Shown piece after piece: positions 8,302 to 16,819 of a stretch of DNA of 64,000 nt. The notes below the pieces were generated by a model. The model saw only the letters and a program-made list of their open reading frames with translations, made no database searches and was not told the origin of the DNA. Source of the DNA: Geomonas paludis (lineage in GTDB: Bacteria; Desulfobacterota; Desulfuromonadia; Geobacterales; Geobacteraceae); assembly GCF_014193585.1 (NCBI RefSeq), contig NZ_BLXY01000003.1, positions 411,720 to 475,719 of the forward strand, read 5' to 3'. Each line of letters begins with the position of its first letter. The first letter of the stretch is position 1. The translations under genes were made by a program, and so were the position numbers.

Positions 8302-10209
8302 TCAACGGATGCTGTCAGTGTCGCGGAGCCCTTGCGCCAGCGGTTGGTGGTGGACGATGTGCAGGGTCTTGCAGGCACGGGTGATGGCGACGTACAGGAG
8401 ATTCCGGTCCGGCTCAGTCTGGCGGTAATCGTAGGAGCTGGGGTTGTAGAGGATGACGTTGGAGAACTCCACCCCTTTGATGGCGTGGGCATGGATGACC
8501 TGGACGCCCGGCGTGAAGGAAACCTCCCCCTCCGCGTGCAGCCCCGGTACGCCGGCGAGCGCGGCGTGCAGCGCCTTGACATCCGCCTTCTTCTTGCAGA
8601 TGACGCCGGTAAGCGAGGTGGGTGCCGCCTGCACCAGCCCCTCCACCAGCTCCCGAATCTTGACCATCGACTGAGCGGCATTGTTGGTGGAGTGGAACTC
8701 AACCACACCGGAATGGGCCTTGGTGGTGTCGGCGCTGCGCCCGATGACTTGGGCGGCCAGATCGACGATCTCCTTGGGACAGCGATAGGAAACCGTCAGG
8801 TTCTCCTTTTCGAGTCCCTGGGAATGGAGCTGGGCCATCACACTGGAGAACCCTTGCGAGTCGAGGAAGCTGAGGATCTGCTGCTTCTCATCGGCGCAGA
8901 TGGTGATGCTGCGCGCCGCGGAGGTGGCGGCCACGATGGTGCGCAGTTCCAGTGAGGAGAGATCCTGCGCCTCATCGACCACGATGTGGTCGTAGGCGTT
9001 GAGCGCCCCGATGACCACGGCGCCGGCCGGGCGCCGCAGTTGGGCCAGGCGGAGCAGGATACTGACATCCGAGAACGAAACCGTCCGCTCCTTGGCCGCG
9101 AACTTCCTCTGCGCCGCCTGCTGGAACTCCGCAGCGGAGTCCGTGCAGAGGGCGGCGACGACGTAGTCCTGCATGAGGAAGCGCCACAGGTCGGTAACCG
9201 GCTCGATCTTGGTGGTTTCCTTCACGTACTTCGCAAGCAGTGCCGGAACTCGGCTGCTTTTCTTCTGAGCGCCGAAGGGATCATCAAAGACCGTCTTCAG
9301 CGAATGGACACCGAGGGCGGCGAGCGCCGTCAGGGACCAGGCGCTGTAGGTATCGACCCGGACCGGGCCAAGGAGGGTGTCGCTGCTCTGTTTGACGTAG
9401 TCGCGCAGGACGCGGTTGAACATGAGCACGATGCACCGCTCCGGGCGGTACTTCTCCGGAGCGTCGAACATGAGGAACGAGAGCCGGTGCAACGCGACCG
9501 TAGTCTTGCCCGCTCCGGCCGCGCCGTTTATGACCACCACGCCGTCCCTGAGCTTGGTGATGGCCCGGAACTGTTCCGGTGAGATCAGTGCCGCGATGGA
9601 ATCCACCATGCGGTGATCCTCGGTCCGCTCCTTGGTGTCGGCGGTAGACTCGACCGCACCGCCGTTCTTCTGCCAAGCGTCCCCGCGCAGCTCGTAGGTT
9701 TCCGCAGGAGTCTCGATGCGGTTCAGGGCCTTCCTGGTGATGGTGACCTTGTCCCGGCGGGTGATCACCCCTTCCCTCTCGACGCCCCTGATGGTGAGCT
9801 CATACTCCTCGCCGATGTCGTACCCCTCGTAGAAGGGGCCGGTGATCTCCGCCTTTCTCCAGTCGATGATCACCACCCGCTGCCCGTCCATGAGGGTCTG
9901 GTTGCCGATCAGGTACTCCTTCTTCCCGATCCTGCGATCGTTGTCGTGGATGCCGAGGATGCCGAAGTAGGGAGACGCCTGCTGGGTGAATTCGTGCAGG
10001 TATTTGCGCGGCGAGTGGTGTCCATGCTCGATCAGTTTCTCCGCGAGATCATTCTTCTCACGCCAGTCCACCGACGCCAGGCGTTGCTGTTCCAGCTCCT
10101 TTGTGTAGGCTTCGTGTCTCCCGATGGTCTGCAGCCGGTCCACCGCGTAGCGCTCGATCGCCTCATGCACCCTGTCCAGCCGCTCAATTTCCTGTTGTAC
10201 AATTTCCAT
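8302..10209 (-). CDS. HelD/UvrD-like superfamily 1 helicase
   Basis: A 635-aa protein. It has an N-terminal coiled-coil-prone region (1-60), a HelD-type insert domain to about 205, then the SF1 motor: Walker A GAAGAGKT (229-236), Walker B VVDEAQDLS, motif III ADEKQQILSF, motif IV YRCPKEIV, HAIKGVEFSNVI and the C-terminal motif LLYVAITRA. The HelD family either unwinds DNA (helicase IV) or recycles stalled RNA polymerase; the sequence does not decide which. ATG 10209 with GGAGAG just upstream is preferred over an upstream in-frame codon. The 5' end of this gene has a decayed second copy at about 34.2-34.5 kb. Confidence 0.85.
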   Translation of the reverse strand: MEIVQQEIERLDRVHEAIERYAVDRLQTIGRHEAYTKELEQQRLASVDWREKNDLAEKLIEHGHHSPRKYLHEFTQQASPYFGILGIHDNDRRIGKKEYLIGNQTLMDGQRVVIIDWRKAEITGPFYEGYDIGEEYELTIRGVEREGVITRRDKVTITRKALNRIETPAETYELRGDAWQKNGGAVESTADTKERTEDHRMVDSIAALISPEQFRAITKLRDGVVVINGAAGAGKTTVALHRLSFLMFDAPEKYRPERCIVLMFNRVLRDYVKQSSDTLLGPVRVDTYSAWSLTALAALGVHSLKTVFDDPFGAQKKSSRVPALLAKYVKETTKIEPVTDLWRFLMQDYVVAALCTDSAAEFQQAAQRKFAAKERTVSFSDVSILLRLAQLRRPAGAVVIGALNAYDHIVVDEAQDLSSLELRTIVAATSAARSITICADEKQQILSFLDSQGFSSVMAQLHSQGLEKENLTVSYRCPKEIVDLAAQVIGRSADTTKAHSGVVEFHSTNNAAQSMVKIRELVEGLVQAAPTSLTGVICKKKADVKALHAALAGVPGLHAEGEVSFTPGVQVIHAHAIKGVEFSNVILYNPSSYDYRQTEPDRNLLYVAITRACKTLHIVHHQPLAQGLRDTDSIR

Positions 10210-10395
10210 CAACTCTCCAGCCGAAAAACATAAAAAAGCACCCACAGGATACCCCGTAAGTGCCTTGTAATCGTGCCCCCTGAAACAGGCGGTTACCGCC
10301 CCATCTCACACGCTCAACGCGGTGTAGATATACCCAGATTGATACCCTCTTTCAAGCACTTTCTTCAACACCTCTCCTCGGCTGTGCCGGTGGGG

Positions 10396-10665
10396 TCAGT
10401 CAAGTGGCTTGATTGGCAGAGGCGTCTGCCCCGAGACGGCCAGACACCAGTCCGCTTGGAGGTCTTCCTTGTGAATCTCTATCCAGGCTTGGACAAGTAT
10501 TTGTTTGTTTTCAGGTAATTTACCCTCAAGGAGGACACCGTCTTGGATTGAAAATATGGCATAGTCATCTCCATATGCTGCATGCACATGAGGTGGAGAG
10601 GGACCCTTTTCCTCGTGAGAGAACATGTAGACAATGACGCCGAAAAACATCGAAATAATAGGCAT
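10396..10665 (-). CDS. DUF4160 family protein
   Basis: An 89-aa protein matching DUF4160 over its full length: MPIISMFFGVIVYMF, PPHVHAAYGDDYAIFSIQDG, then LVQAWIEIHKEDL and the closing W.LA..G. The family is usually encoded next to a DUF2442 protein in a toxin-antitoxin-like pair. No DUF2442 gene is visible on either side, only a short 20-codon open frame downstream (TTG start after GAGGAGAGGTG) that could be a remnant of some gene tail. Role unknown. Confidence 0.75.
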   Translation of the reverse strand: MPIISMFFGVIVYMFSHEEKGPSPPHVHAAYGDDYAIFSIQDGVLLEGKLPENKQILVQAWIEIHKEDLQADWCLAVSGQTPLPIKPLD

Positions 10666-10818
10666 TTTGGATGCTCAAGCCTGTCGTTGAAAAAGGACCG
10701 GCAACGACGCTGCGACAGGGCGCCCAGCATTGGTTAGTGAAGCCGGATTATCTTCCACACTCCCGACTCCGGTCCTCAATGTTTAAATACTTGTCAGTGA
10801 CCGCTACGCTGCAACATG

Positions 10819-11151
10819 TTACCGCAACCAGCTTAACAGGTGCAGAAAATGTGGCCAACCGACCTCTTGTGTTTGCGCACTTTTTGCACTTCCACAAGTG
10901 ATCTTAGCCGTTTCTTTGGTATACCTGCGCGTCTGCTCCGCCTGTCTTTGTGCATATAGATTGTGAGACATCCTGCCAATCACGGAGGATAGCGCTAAGC
11001 AGTTTGTTGATGCGCAGGTGGGACAGCAACTCCCAGAGTGGATGGTATCGCAATTGACGCATAGTCTTGCGTCATCCAGATGAAGGTGGATTACATCCGG
11101 ATAGAGCCTAGCTCTCTTAAGAAGCGTCTCCTTGTTAACGGCTAAGGTCAT
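10819..11151 (-). CDS. Small zinc-ribbon-like orphan protein
   Basis: 110 aa starting at ATG 11151 behind a perfect AAGGAGG. The centre has C-x2-C (LCVNCDTIHSGSC) followed by CPTC and a further Cys (ASTNCLALS), a pattern suited to metal binding. The C-terminus is basic then polar. The motif style (CxxCxTIH...CPxC) resembles short conserved hypothetical proteins of Geobacter. No function is assigned. It sits alone in an AT-richer segment between DUF4160 and the leader/small-protein cluster. Confidence 0.65.
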   Translation of the reverse strand: MTLAVNKETLLKRARLYPDVIHLHLDDARLCVNCDTIHSGSCCPTCASTNCLALSSVIGRMSHNLYAQRQAEQTRRYTKETAKITCGSAKSAQTQEVGWPHFLHLLSWLR

Positions 11152-11641
11152 TGTTGCCTCCTTTTCGCGCAGTGTCATAGAGAAGCTGTCCACCTTATTA
11201 TATGTGAGAATTTTAACTTTTATGCCAGTTTTGTAAAGAGAAGTTGCATTGCTACTGGCAAGTGGGAATGGAATGCGATCGCTGCAGGGCGTTCACATAA
11301 CGCCGAATAAAACCGACACTTATCGTTCCACGGCACCGAAACATTGCATAATTCTCTCATCAAACCAAACACAATCCCGTACGCCAGGCATCAGATCTTC
11401 TCTTAGATGGTGATTCTTTTCTCTCAATGACCTGAGGAAATACTCTGTCGGTGTCGGATAGTGGCAGCACTAGAACGGTTACCGATTAGACGACATTTGC
11501 ATTTGAATCAACAAATGTGAAGATTGTAGAGTTGAGAAGGGAGTCGCAGGTGGACAAAGGGCATCAGAAAGAGCATGGGACCTCGTACGCGTCAGTTGCA
11601 ACTGCGGTCTAATGACAGCTGTACCCCATAAAGGAGGTGTT
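11152..11641. other. Long AT-richer intergenic region
   Basis: About 490 bp separate two divergent small genes. The plus-strand gene has its GGAGG at about 11633-11637. No repeat, RNA gene or convincing promoter was found in the rest. Confidence 0.4.
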
Positions 11642-11947
11642 ATGAGTCCACAATACCAAGTGATCAAGCAGTGCATGCAGCTACTGAAAGAAAGCAACAT
11701 ATCTGCGGTTAAAAAACTGAGGCTTGAAATTCAATTCATGCAGTTGCTGAGGGTGATGCTGAACCAGGACCTGACTGACGATGTCCGAGGTATCTGCAGC
11801 AAAGACGCGTTCGATCAACTCCACCTCGAAGTGAGAGCACTGCGTCAGGGAGGCAGGAACGAGAATGTCAACGAGCTCATGGAGCATATTGGCAACATCC
11901 TGGTCGCCCTCTCTGAAAGAGAAAGGCAATTTGACAGTTACAACTGA
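11642..11947 (+). CDS. Small helical orphan protein (paralogue family A)
   Basis: 101 aa, ATG 11642 after GGAGG at about 11633. It is predicted all-helical and hydrophilic, with the core KKLRLEIQFMQLLRVML. The same arrangement (K-rich turn, then L-x-E-x-x-x-x-x-L/M repeats, then a middle region rich in polar residues and a C-terminal helix) occurs in the proteins at 13072-13386 and 33494-33790, suggesting a diverged local family. No known domain. It is immediately followed by a structured leader. Confidence 0.7.
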   Translation: MSPQYQVIKQCMQLLKESNISAVKKLRLEIQFMQLLRVMLNQDLTDDVRGICSKDAFDQLHLEVRALRQGGRNENVNELMEHIGNILVALSERERQFDSYN

Positions 11948-12014
11948 CGTCATGCGGGGGATCCACCGCAGCTCAGGCAATCAACTCTTTCCCGGTATCC
12001 ACCGTAGCAGATAT

Positions 12015-12113
12015 CCAAAGTAGTATCCGCGAGGTTGGGACGGAACCTAAGGTCTCTCAAAGACAGCCGGGTCGCCGAAAAATCATGAACACTTTTCGGC
12101 ATCCGGCTTTTTT
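12015..12113 (+). ncRNA. GEMM-related riboswitch-like leader with overlapping terminator
   Basis: Reading down the leader: ATCC-GCGA-GGTT (GNRA-capped stem), GGGACGGAACC, a stem GTCT/AGAC, then AGCCGGGTCGCCGAAAA. This follows the second half of the GEMM (c-di-GMP-I / cGAMP) aptamer: GNRA stem, GGGACGxAA, second stem, AGCCGGGTxGCCGA. It departs from the canon in GGACGGAA (normally GGACGCAAA), and the usual GGCAAACC segment is not recognisable. The 3' segment AGCCGG..CGCCGAAAA also pairs with TTTTCGGC..CCGGCT to make a terminator with six Ts (12065-12113), as in transcription-attenuating riboswitches. It controls the gene at 12140. Ligand not established. Confidence 0.6.
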
Positions 12114-12139
12114 GTCTCAAAAAACAGAGGTGACAAATC

Positions 12140-12427
12140 ATGGGTGCGATTATCGATATATTGTTTGTTGGCAAGACTGGAATCCGGACAGTATTGGAAA
12201 AATACCCGGGCTGCGTGGTACGCAAGATGGCTGACTCGCATCGGAAATACCGAATAATCATACCTCACCATGAACCCGAGGAAGAATATTACAATTTCCT
12301 TGTCGATGCGAGGATGGCGCTGGCCTCCTCCAATTTCCGAATGAGAATGCAAAGCGATGCACGTTTTAAAGAAAGAATGATTTTACGGGCAAATGCAGCA
12401 AGAAATGGAGAACCTGCGTCGATCTAG
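12140..12427 (+). CDS. Small orphan protein behind a riboswitch-like leader
   Basis: 95 aa, start ATG 12140 after AGGTG. The N-terminus reads GAIIDILFVGKTGIRTVLEKYPG, a beta-alpha unit, and the C-terminus is a basic helix (FRMRMQSDARFKERMILRANAARN). No family recognised. Its leader looks like a GEMM-family riboswitch with an attenuator, so expression is probably set by a cyclic dinucleotide; that is the only functional clue. Confidence 0.65.
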   Translation: MGAIIDILFVGKTGIRTVLEKYPGCVVRKMADSHRKYRIIIPHHEPEEEYYNFLVDARMALASSNFRMRMQSDARFKERMILRANAARNGEPASI

Positions 12428-12478
12428 CAGTCTGCACCGAAGCCAGGTTGCGCCGGCACAGCAAGCAAAGGTGGGGTA

Positions 12479-12808
12479 TTATCGATACGCGGCGGCCTCT
12501 ATGAGAGCCCGGTAAATGGTATGCCATCGATCAATGCTGTCATCGGAAATGCTGCGAAACCGATTAGATGGAAAATTGGAACGGATCTCGTAACCACGGC
12601 CTGGCCTGGTGGGAAAGAACATGCGGTGATTACTCAGTGGCGGGTTGTCGATGCCTGGCGTGAGGGTCCTATCATGTAACTTAGAAGAGGAGATGTAGCC
12701 GATAGAGCTGCCGTTGTCTCGAGAGCTGTTCCATGGCGATACAGAACCAACAGCATGGCCGGAGGACGGCAACAGAATGCAAATGACGATGCAACCTATT
12801 CCCCTCAT
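12479..12808 (-). CDS. Small predicted secreted protein
   Basis: 109 aa, ATG 12808 six bases after AAGGAGG. The N-terminus (MRGIGCIVICILLPSSGHAVG) is a signal peptide with likely cleavage after HAVG. The mature part is polar and rich in S, N, P and R, without Cys pairs or a known domain. It is oriented convergently with the 12140 gene. Confidence 0.55.
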   Translation of the reverse strand: MRGIGCIVICILLPSSGHAVGSVSPWNSSRDNGSSIGYISSSKLHDRTLTPGIDNPPLSNHRMFFPTRPGRGYEIRSNFPSNRFRSISDDSIDRWHTIYRALIEAAAYR

Positions 12809-13071
12809 GTCTTCCTCCTTGACGCTGCAATTCAGACAGCTGTTCAGATCAGACGATAGATAAAGAGGCACAGCAATATTCCTGCGATTATGATCTCTCC
12901 TGCCCCCCCTGCTCGTCTGCCCAACGCCCTGCGCCGAGTTCTCCCCTGCGCCGCGATCTCAGCTAGAACCCAGTATGGCAGGCACCCTCCTGATCTGGCT
13001 GTTTGGAAATAACACTCCTTTTTTCTTCGCATCGCTCAGCTCCGCTGGATCAACAGACAAACGGTAAAGGC

Positions 13072-13386
13072 TCATGGACCTTGTTCATTGTCGCAAGGTG
13101 TGTTTTTCTGATCGAGTTGCCACAGCATAACGTCGATACGATCGGTGACAGTTGCCAGCACGTCCTGCTGATACTCTTCAGAGCATGCAGCATACACCAT
13201 CAGGAGCAACTCGGTGAACGACTGCACACTGCTACTATCGCTTGACATAGCCGCGCTATTGCTCTTTAGAAGAAGCCGCTTCATCTGGTAAAGCAAAGTC
13301 TCGACGTGCAATTTTTTTTTTACAGGCATATCGCACTGCCTGACCAGAACTAGACAATCGTTTATGATGTTATACCGTAAATCCAT
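13072..13386 (-). CDS. Small helical orphan protein (paralogue family A)
   Basis: 104 aa from ATG 13386 with GGTGAGG upstream. The first helix (NIINDCLVLVRQCDMPVKKKLHVETLLYQ is the region) has the same build as the proteins at 11642 and 33494: short helix, K-rich turn, then an amphipathic helix ending in L-L-L. A serine-rich linker (MSSDSSSVQ) precedes two further helices. Sequence identity to its relatives is low, so kinship is an inference from layout. No domain known. Confidence 0.6.
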   Translation of the reverse strand: MDLRYNIINDCLVLVRQCDMPVKKKLHVETLLYQMKRLLLKSNSAAMSSDSSSVQSFTELLLMVYAACSEEYQQDVLATVTDRIDVMLWQLDQKNTPCDNEQGP

Positions 13387-13702
13387 TACACCCTCACCTT
13401 GATTCAACAGCCTTCGCCGAGTTACATAGCTGGACGTCCCCCCGGCATCATATCCGTCTCAAAATGTACATTGCACTTTACACATTAACCCATTCTTTGT
13501 CACTATGGCAAAAATCTTAGCTGCGAATACTCCTTTCACTTCTATCTGGATCAAGCGGATGTTGATCAATGAATTAAGGGAATGGAGCAGGGTATTTCAG
13601 GACTGTACCGGTGGCAGGATAGCTTTATCGTGCCTCCCCCCTCTGCTGCCAAATAAAGGTTAATATATATTAACCATATCAAATACAGGTATCGGGGGGA
13701 AT
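13387..13702. other. Divergent intergenic region
   Basis: About 315 bp between two divergent genes. It contains the perfect 18-bp palindrome described separately and otherwise no recognisable gene. Confidence 0.4.
13658..13675. promoter_or_regulatory. Perfect 18-bp palindrome, candidate operator
   Basis: GGTTAATATATATTAACC is perfectly self-complementary and lies 27 bp before the ATG of the degenerate receiver-GGDEF gene. Its position over the expected promoter/leader suggests a binding site for a dimeric regulator. It is not followed by a T run, so it is not a terminator. Confidence 0.5.
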
Positions 13703-14734
13703 ATGTACGGCGAGGCTATAACAGGTAGCGTACTGCTTCTGGACTGCGATACTCTCACTCGCGTACTTACGCGGACGGTCCTGGAACAGACAGGGTTCTC
13801 GGTACGAGAGGCGACAGGGTATGAAGAGGCAGTCGAGCAGCGTTCCATAATGGCTTCGGACCTTATCGTGGTGAACCTTATGAAGACCCCGGAGGTTGGC
13901 CTCTCCTTTTGCACGCACATACGTCAGCAGGTGAGGGGGTGGCAGGAGCCTGTCCTCGCTGCGATCTGGATCTACCAGGAACAGGCGATCAGGTCGGCTT
14001 ACGACGCAGGTGCTACTGACATCCTGCCCCTGCCCTGTCATCGTCTTGTTCTACAGTTGAGATTGCGGTGTGCGATACGGGCTCACCGAATGCTGGGCAT
14101 GCCTCAAGTCATTCACGCTGAAAATGCGTCACCACCGCATCTTCTCGAACCTGCTGCGTCAAGCTATTCCGTAGCGCGCATCCACCTACCCGGAACGAGG
14201 GAGGTACCGGCACTACCTGGAACGTGCGCCAGTTTCCCCGGCATGCCCGACAAGGGCGCCTTTGAAAGCCTCCTGCGTGGTGCTATAACGTCATCAAATG
14301 ATCAATCATTGACAGTTTATTTTATGGAGATCGAGGATGCCGTGGAAGGCATCGATAACGCCTTGGAGAGAGTTGTCGAGGTTTTTATCGGCAGAATGAC
14401 CAGCAGGTATTTTCCAGTCGGCCATCTCGGTCCGCGCCGGTTCACCATGTTGCTGGTCGGCGTGGTCACCTGGAGTGAAGTGAGAAGGCATGCCTTGTCG
14501 ATCATCAATGACCTGGCGGTAGCTTGCGGCAGAGATAAAAACCATGCGCAGGCGACGATCAAGATAGGGGTTAGCGTTTCCCCCGATGACGGGACCGATG
14601 CCGCAGTCTTGCTTAAAAAAGCGGAGATAGCAAGGTATCTCGTGAATGAACCTGCCGGTACTAGCGGCTTTCATTTCTACAGTTCACTGTGCACGGACTC
14701 ATCGGTCCGCTACGATTCGCTGATGATCACCTGA
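13703..14734 (+). CDS. Degenerate receiver plus degenerate GGDEF protein
   Basis: 343 aa. Residues 8-130 have the receiver fold (VLLLDCD at 11-16; later GATDILPLP), but the phospho-acceptor position reads N58 (LIVVNLMK) rather than Asp. Residues about 185-335 are GGDEF-like at the end (IKIGVSVSPDDGTDAAVLLKKAE), yet the GGDEF signature is replaced by GPRRF (243-247), so diguanylate cyclase activity is not expected. Both modules therefore look catalytically dead, suggesting a protein-interaction or nucleotide-sensing role. Preceded by GGGGG and the 18-bp palindrome. Confidence 0.75.
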   Translation: MYGEAITGSVLLLDCDTLTRVLTRTVLEQTGFSVREATGYEEAVEQRSIMASDLIVVNLMKTPEVGLSFCTHIRQQVRGWQEPVLAAIWIYQEQAIRSAYDAGATDILPLPCHRLVLQLRLRCAIRAHRMLGMPQVIHAENASPPHLLEPAASSYSVARIHLPGTREVPALPGTCASFPGMPDKGAFESLLRGAITSSNDQSLTVYFMEIEDAVEGIDNALERVVEVFIGRMTSRYFPVGHLGPRRFTMLLVGVVTWSEVRRHALSIINDLAVACGRDKNHAQATIKIGVSVSPDDGTDAAVLLKKAEIARYLVNEPAGTSGFHFYSSLCTDSSVRYDSLMIT

Positions 14735-14737
14735 GCA

Positions 14738-15379
14738 TCAGGTTCTGGCGACAATCCCATCCTGAACGGCATGATTGACAAGTTGCGCGATATTGGTCAC
14801 CTTGAGCTTCTTCATTACCTTGAGTCGGTATGTTTCGACGGTTTTGATACAGAGGTTCAATTCGTAGGCAATCTCCTTGCAGTTCTTGCCTGTGACCAAC
14901 AGTCGATACGTCTGCTCCTCGCGCTGGGTCAGGTTGTAGCCCTTAGAGATGCTGCGCTCGTCTGTGAAGCCGGAAATTATGATGTCGCTGAGGCGGTGGC
15001 TGAGGTAAGAGGAATGGCCGGCGACACAGCGTACCGCCGTTACCAGTTCATGAAAAGCCCACTCCTTGAGTATGAACGACTTAACCCCCAACTTCAGGGC
15101 TTCTACAACGTACTGCCTGTCGTTGTGCATGGTCAGGATGATAGTTTCGACGTGCGGCGCTCTTTCCATGATTCTGCTCGCCACCTCCGTGCCTTTCAAC
15201 CCCGGCATGCTCAGATCCAAAACAGCGACATCCGGTAAAGTCTCCGAGGCGAGCTCCAGTGCCGAAAGGCCATCCTCCGCCTCAGCTACGACCGTCATGT
15301 CATGCTCACGCTCGAGCAGGGCGCGCATGCCTTCCCTGAACATGTGATGATCATCTGCCAATAAAATTTTGATGCTCAT
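14738..15379 (-). CDS. NarL/FixJ-family response regulator
   Basis: 213 aa from ATG 15379. The receiver (1-120) has D9/D10, phospho-acceptor D55 (AVLDLSMPG) and a Lys in SFILKE. The C-terminal LuxR-type HTH spans about 148-207 (LTQREEQTYRLLVTGKNCKEIAYELNL region, then KTVETYRLKVMKKLKV). It is divergent from, and almost certainly the partner of, the HisKA_3 sensor kinase at 15596: the NarL/NarX arrangement. It converges with the degenerate GGDEF gene, 3 bp apart. Confidence 0.9.
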   Translation of the reverse strand: MSIKILLADDHHMFREGMRALLEREHDMTVVAEAEDGLSALELASETLPDVAVLDLSMPGLKGTEVASRIMERAPHVETIILTMHNDRQYVVEALKLGVKSFILKEWAFHELVTAVRCVAGHSSYLSHRLSDIIISGFTDERSISKGYNLTQREEQTYRLLVTGKNCKEIAYELNLCIKTVETYRLKVMKKLKVTNIAQLVNHAVQDGIVART

Positions 15380-15595
15380 ACCGCCCCCTCGTCGTATCAA
15401 AATTAAGTTTTTATTAATAAAACTACATAGACAAGTACCACAGGGGAAGAATCATGTCAATTTTGCGGCGCTTTCGGAGAAAATCGTGTTTCATCCCCAC
15501 CAAGACCCGGACAGTACAAAGAGGTTGAATTATTATGAAAATATATTTACATTAGGCCAACATAACTCCAGCCAAGGAAATGAGGTCGAGATACA

Positions 15596-16816
15596 ATGCC
15601 CACTGAATGCCTCCTTGATCAGGAAAAGGATTATACAGCAGTCGACAACACAAGCGTTCAACACCTCCTGACTCTGACCCGACATATGCCTGCCGCCATC
15701 TTCCAATACCGGATATTCTCCGACGGCAGCAAAGAGATAACCTATGCGAGTCCGAGCATACAGGACATTTTCGGTGTTTCTCCAGGTGAGGTAAAGGCGG
15801 ACGCCACCGCCCTATTCACCTACCTGCACGAGGAGGACCGCCAAGTGGTGCTCAGTTCCATCGACCATTGCAGTAGGAGCGGATTGCCGTGGTCACGCGA
15901 GTTCCGCATTGCCATTCCCAATCAGAAGCCGCGCTGGGTTGAAGCAGATGCTCAAGTACAGGTCTGTGAGGACCATGTCATCTGGCACTGCCTGGCGCGC
16001 GACATAAATGAACGGATGGTGCTTGAAAACGAACTCCGCGAAGCCCAGGATTGCCTGATGGTTCTTGTCGAGGAGCGGACCGAAAAGCTAACCAAGGCGA
16101 ATAAAAAGCTGGCCCGCCTGAATCAGGAGGTGCAGGCAGAAATCCAGGAGCGCATTGTTCTTGAACGCAAACTAAAAGACTCATACGACCTACTGTCCCA
16201 ACTCACCGCAGACCTGGTGCAATCGGAAGAGCGGGAACGCCGTCGAATCGCAGTGGAACTGCACGATAACGTGGTACAGCATCTTGCGCTGGGCAAGCTA
16301 AAACTCGATATGTCGCAGGAAGAGGGGGGACTCCAAACAGAACAGCTCCAGGTATTAAGCGACCTGATAGTCAGCGCGATGCATCAAATCAGGCGCGCCT
16401 GCAACGATCTCAGCCCTCCCCTGCTCTACGACCTTGGCGTAGTGCAGGCCATCGAGAGCCTGGGAGAACGGCTGGCTCGCGAACACCACTTTCATTTCGA
16501 GCTCTCGAGCAATATGAGTAAAATGAAAACATCAGAACAGTTACGCACGGTCCTGTACCAGACCGCCAGCGAACTGCTGATAAATGCCGTAAAACACGCA
16601 AAAGCCAAAAACATCAAGGTCCGGTTGCACGCCAGGCAAAATCAGTTGCGACTTTCGGTGTTGGATGACGGGATCGGATTCCCGGCTTGTTATAGCAAGG
16701 GTTTCGGTCTTGCGCATATCAACCAGAGGATCGAGTGCTTCAAGGGGAACTTGTCTGTACGCTCCAAGCCCGGCAAGACGGCTGTAGCTGTCATCCTGCC
16801 GCTAGAAACACAGTGA
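15596..16816 (+). CDS. PAS sensor histidine kinase of the HisKA_3 (NarX/DesK) type
   Basis: 406 aa, no membrane segment, so a cytoplasmic sensor. PAS domain about 24-140 (MPAAIFQYRIF...ITYASPSIQDIFG), coiled coil about 140-205, then the HisKA_3 dimerisation/phosphotransfer helix ERERRRIAVELHDNVVQHL with H223. The HATPase domain has TASELLINAVKHA (N box), DDGIGF and GFGLAHINQRIE. This class pairs with NarL-type regulators, matching the divergent gene at 14738. GAGGT lies about 10 bases before the ATG, a slightly long spacing. The 216-bp AT-rich gap between the two genes would hold both promoters. Confidence 0.9.
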   Translation: MPTECLLDQEKDYTAVDNTSVQHLLTLTRHMPAAIFQYRIFSDGSKEITYASPSIQDIFGVSPGEVKADATALFTYLHEEDRQVVLSSIDHCSRSGLPWSREFRIAIPNQKPRWVEADAQVQVCEDHVIWHCLARDINERMVLENELREAQDCLMVLVEERTEKLTKANKKLARLNQEVQAEIQERIVLERKLKDSYDLLSQLTADLVQSEERERRRIAVELHDNVVQHLALGKLKLDMSQEEGGLQTEQLQVLSDLIVSAMHQIRRACNDLSPPLLYDLGVVQAIESLGERLAREHHFHFELSSNMSKMKTSEQLRTVLYQTASELLINAVKHAKAKNIKVRLHARQNQLRLSVLDDGIGFPACYSKGFGLAHINQRIECFKGNLSVRSKPGKTAVAVILPLETQ

Positions 16817-16819
16817 ACA

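Noticed and set aside
12844..13032. 62-aa minus-strand frame with a hydrophobic C-terminus
   Set aside because: The ribosome-binding site is weak and the basic, Arg-rich body lacks coding character; a real small membrane protein cannot be excluded.
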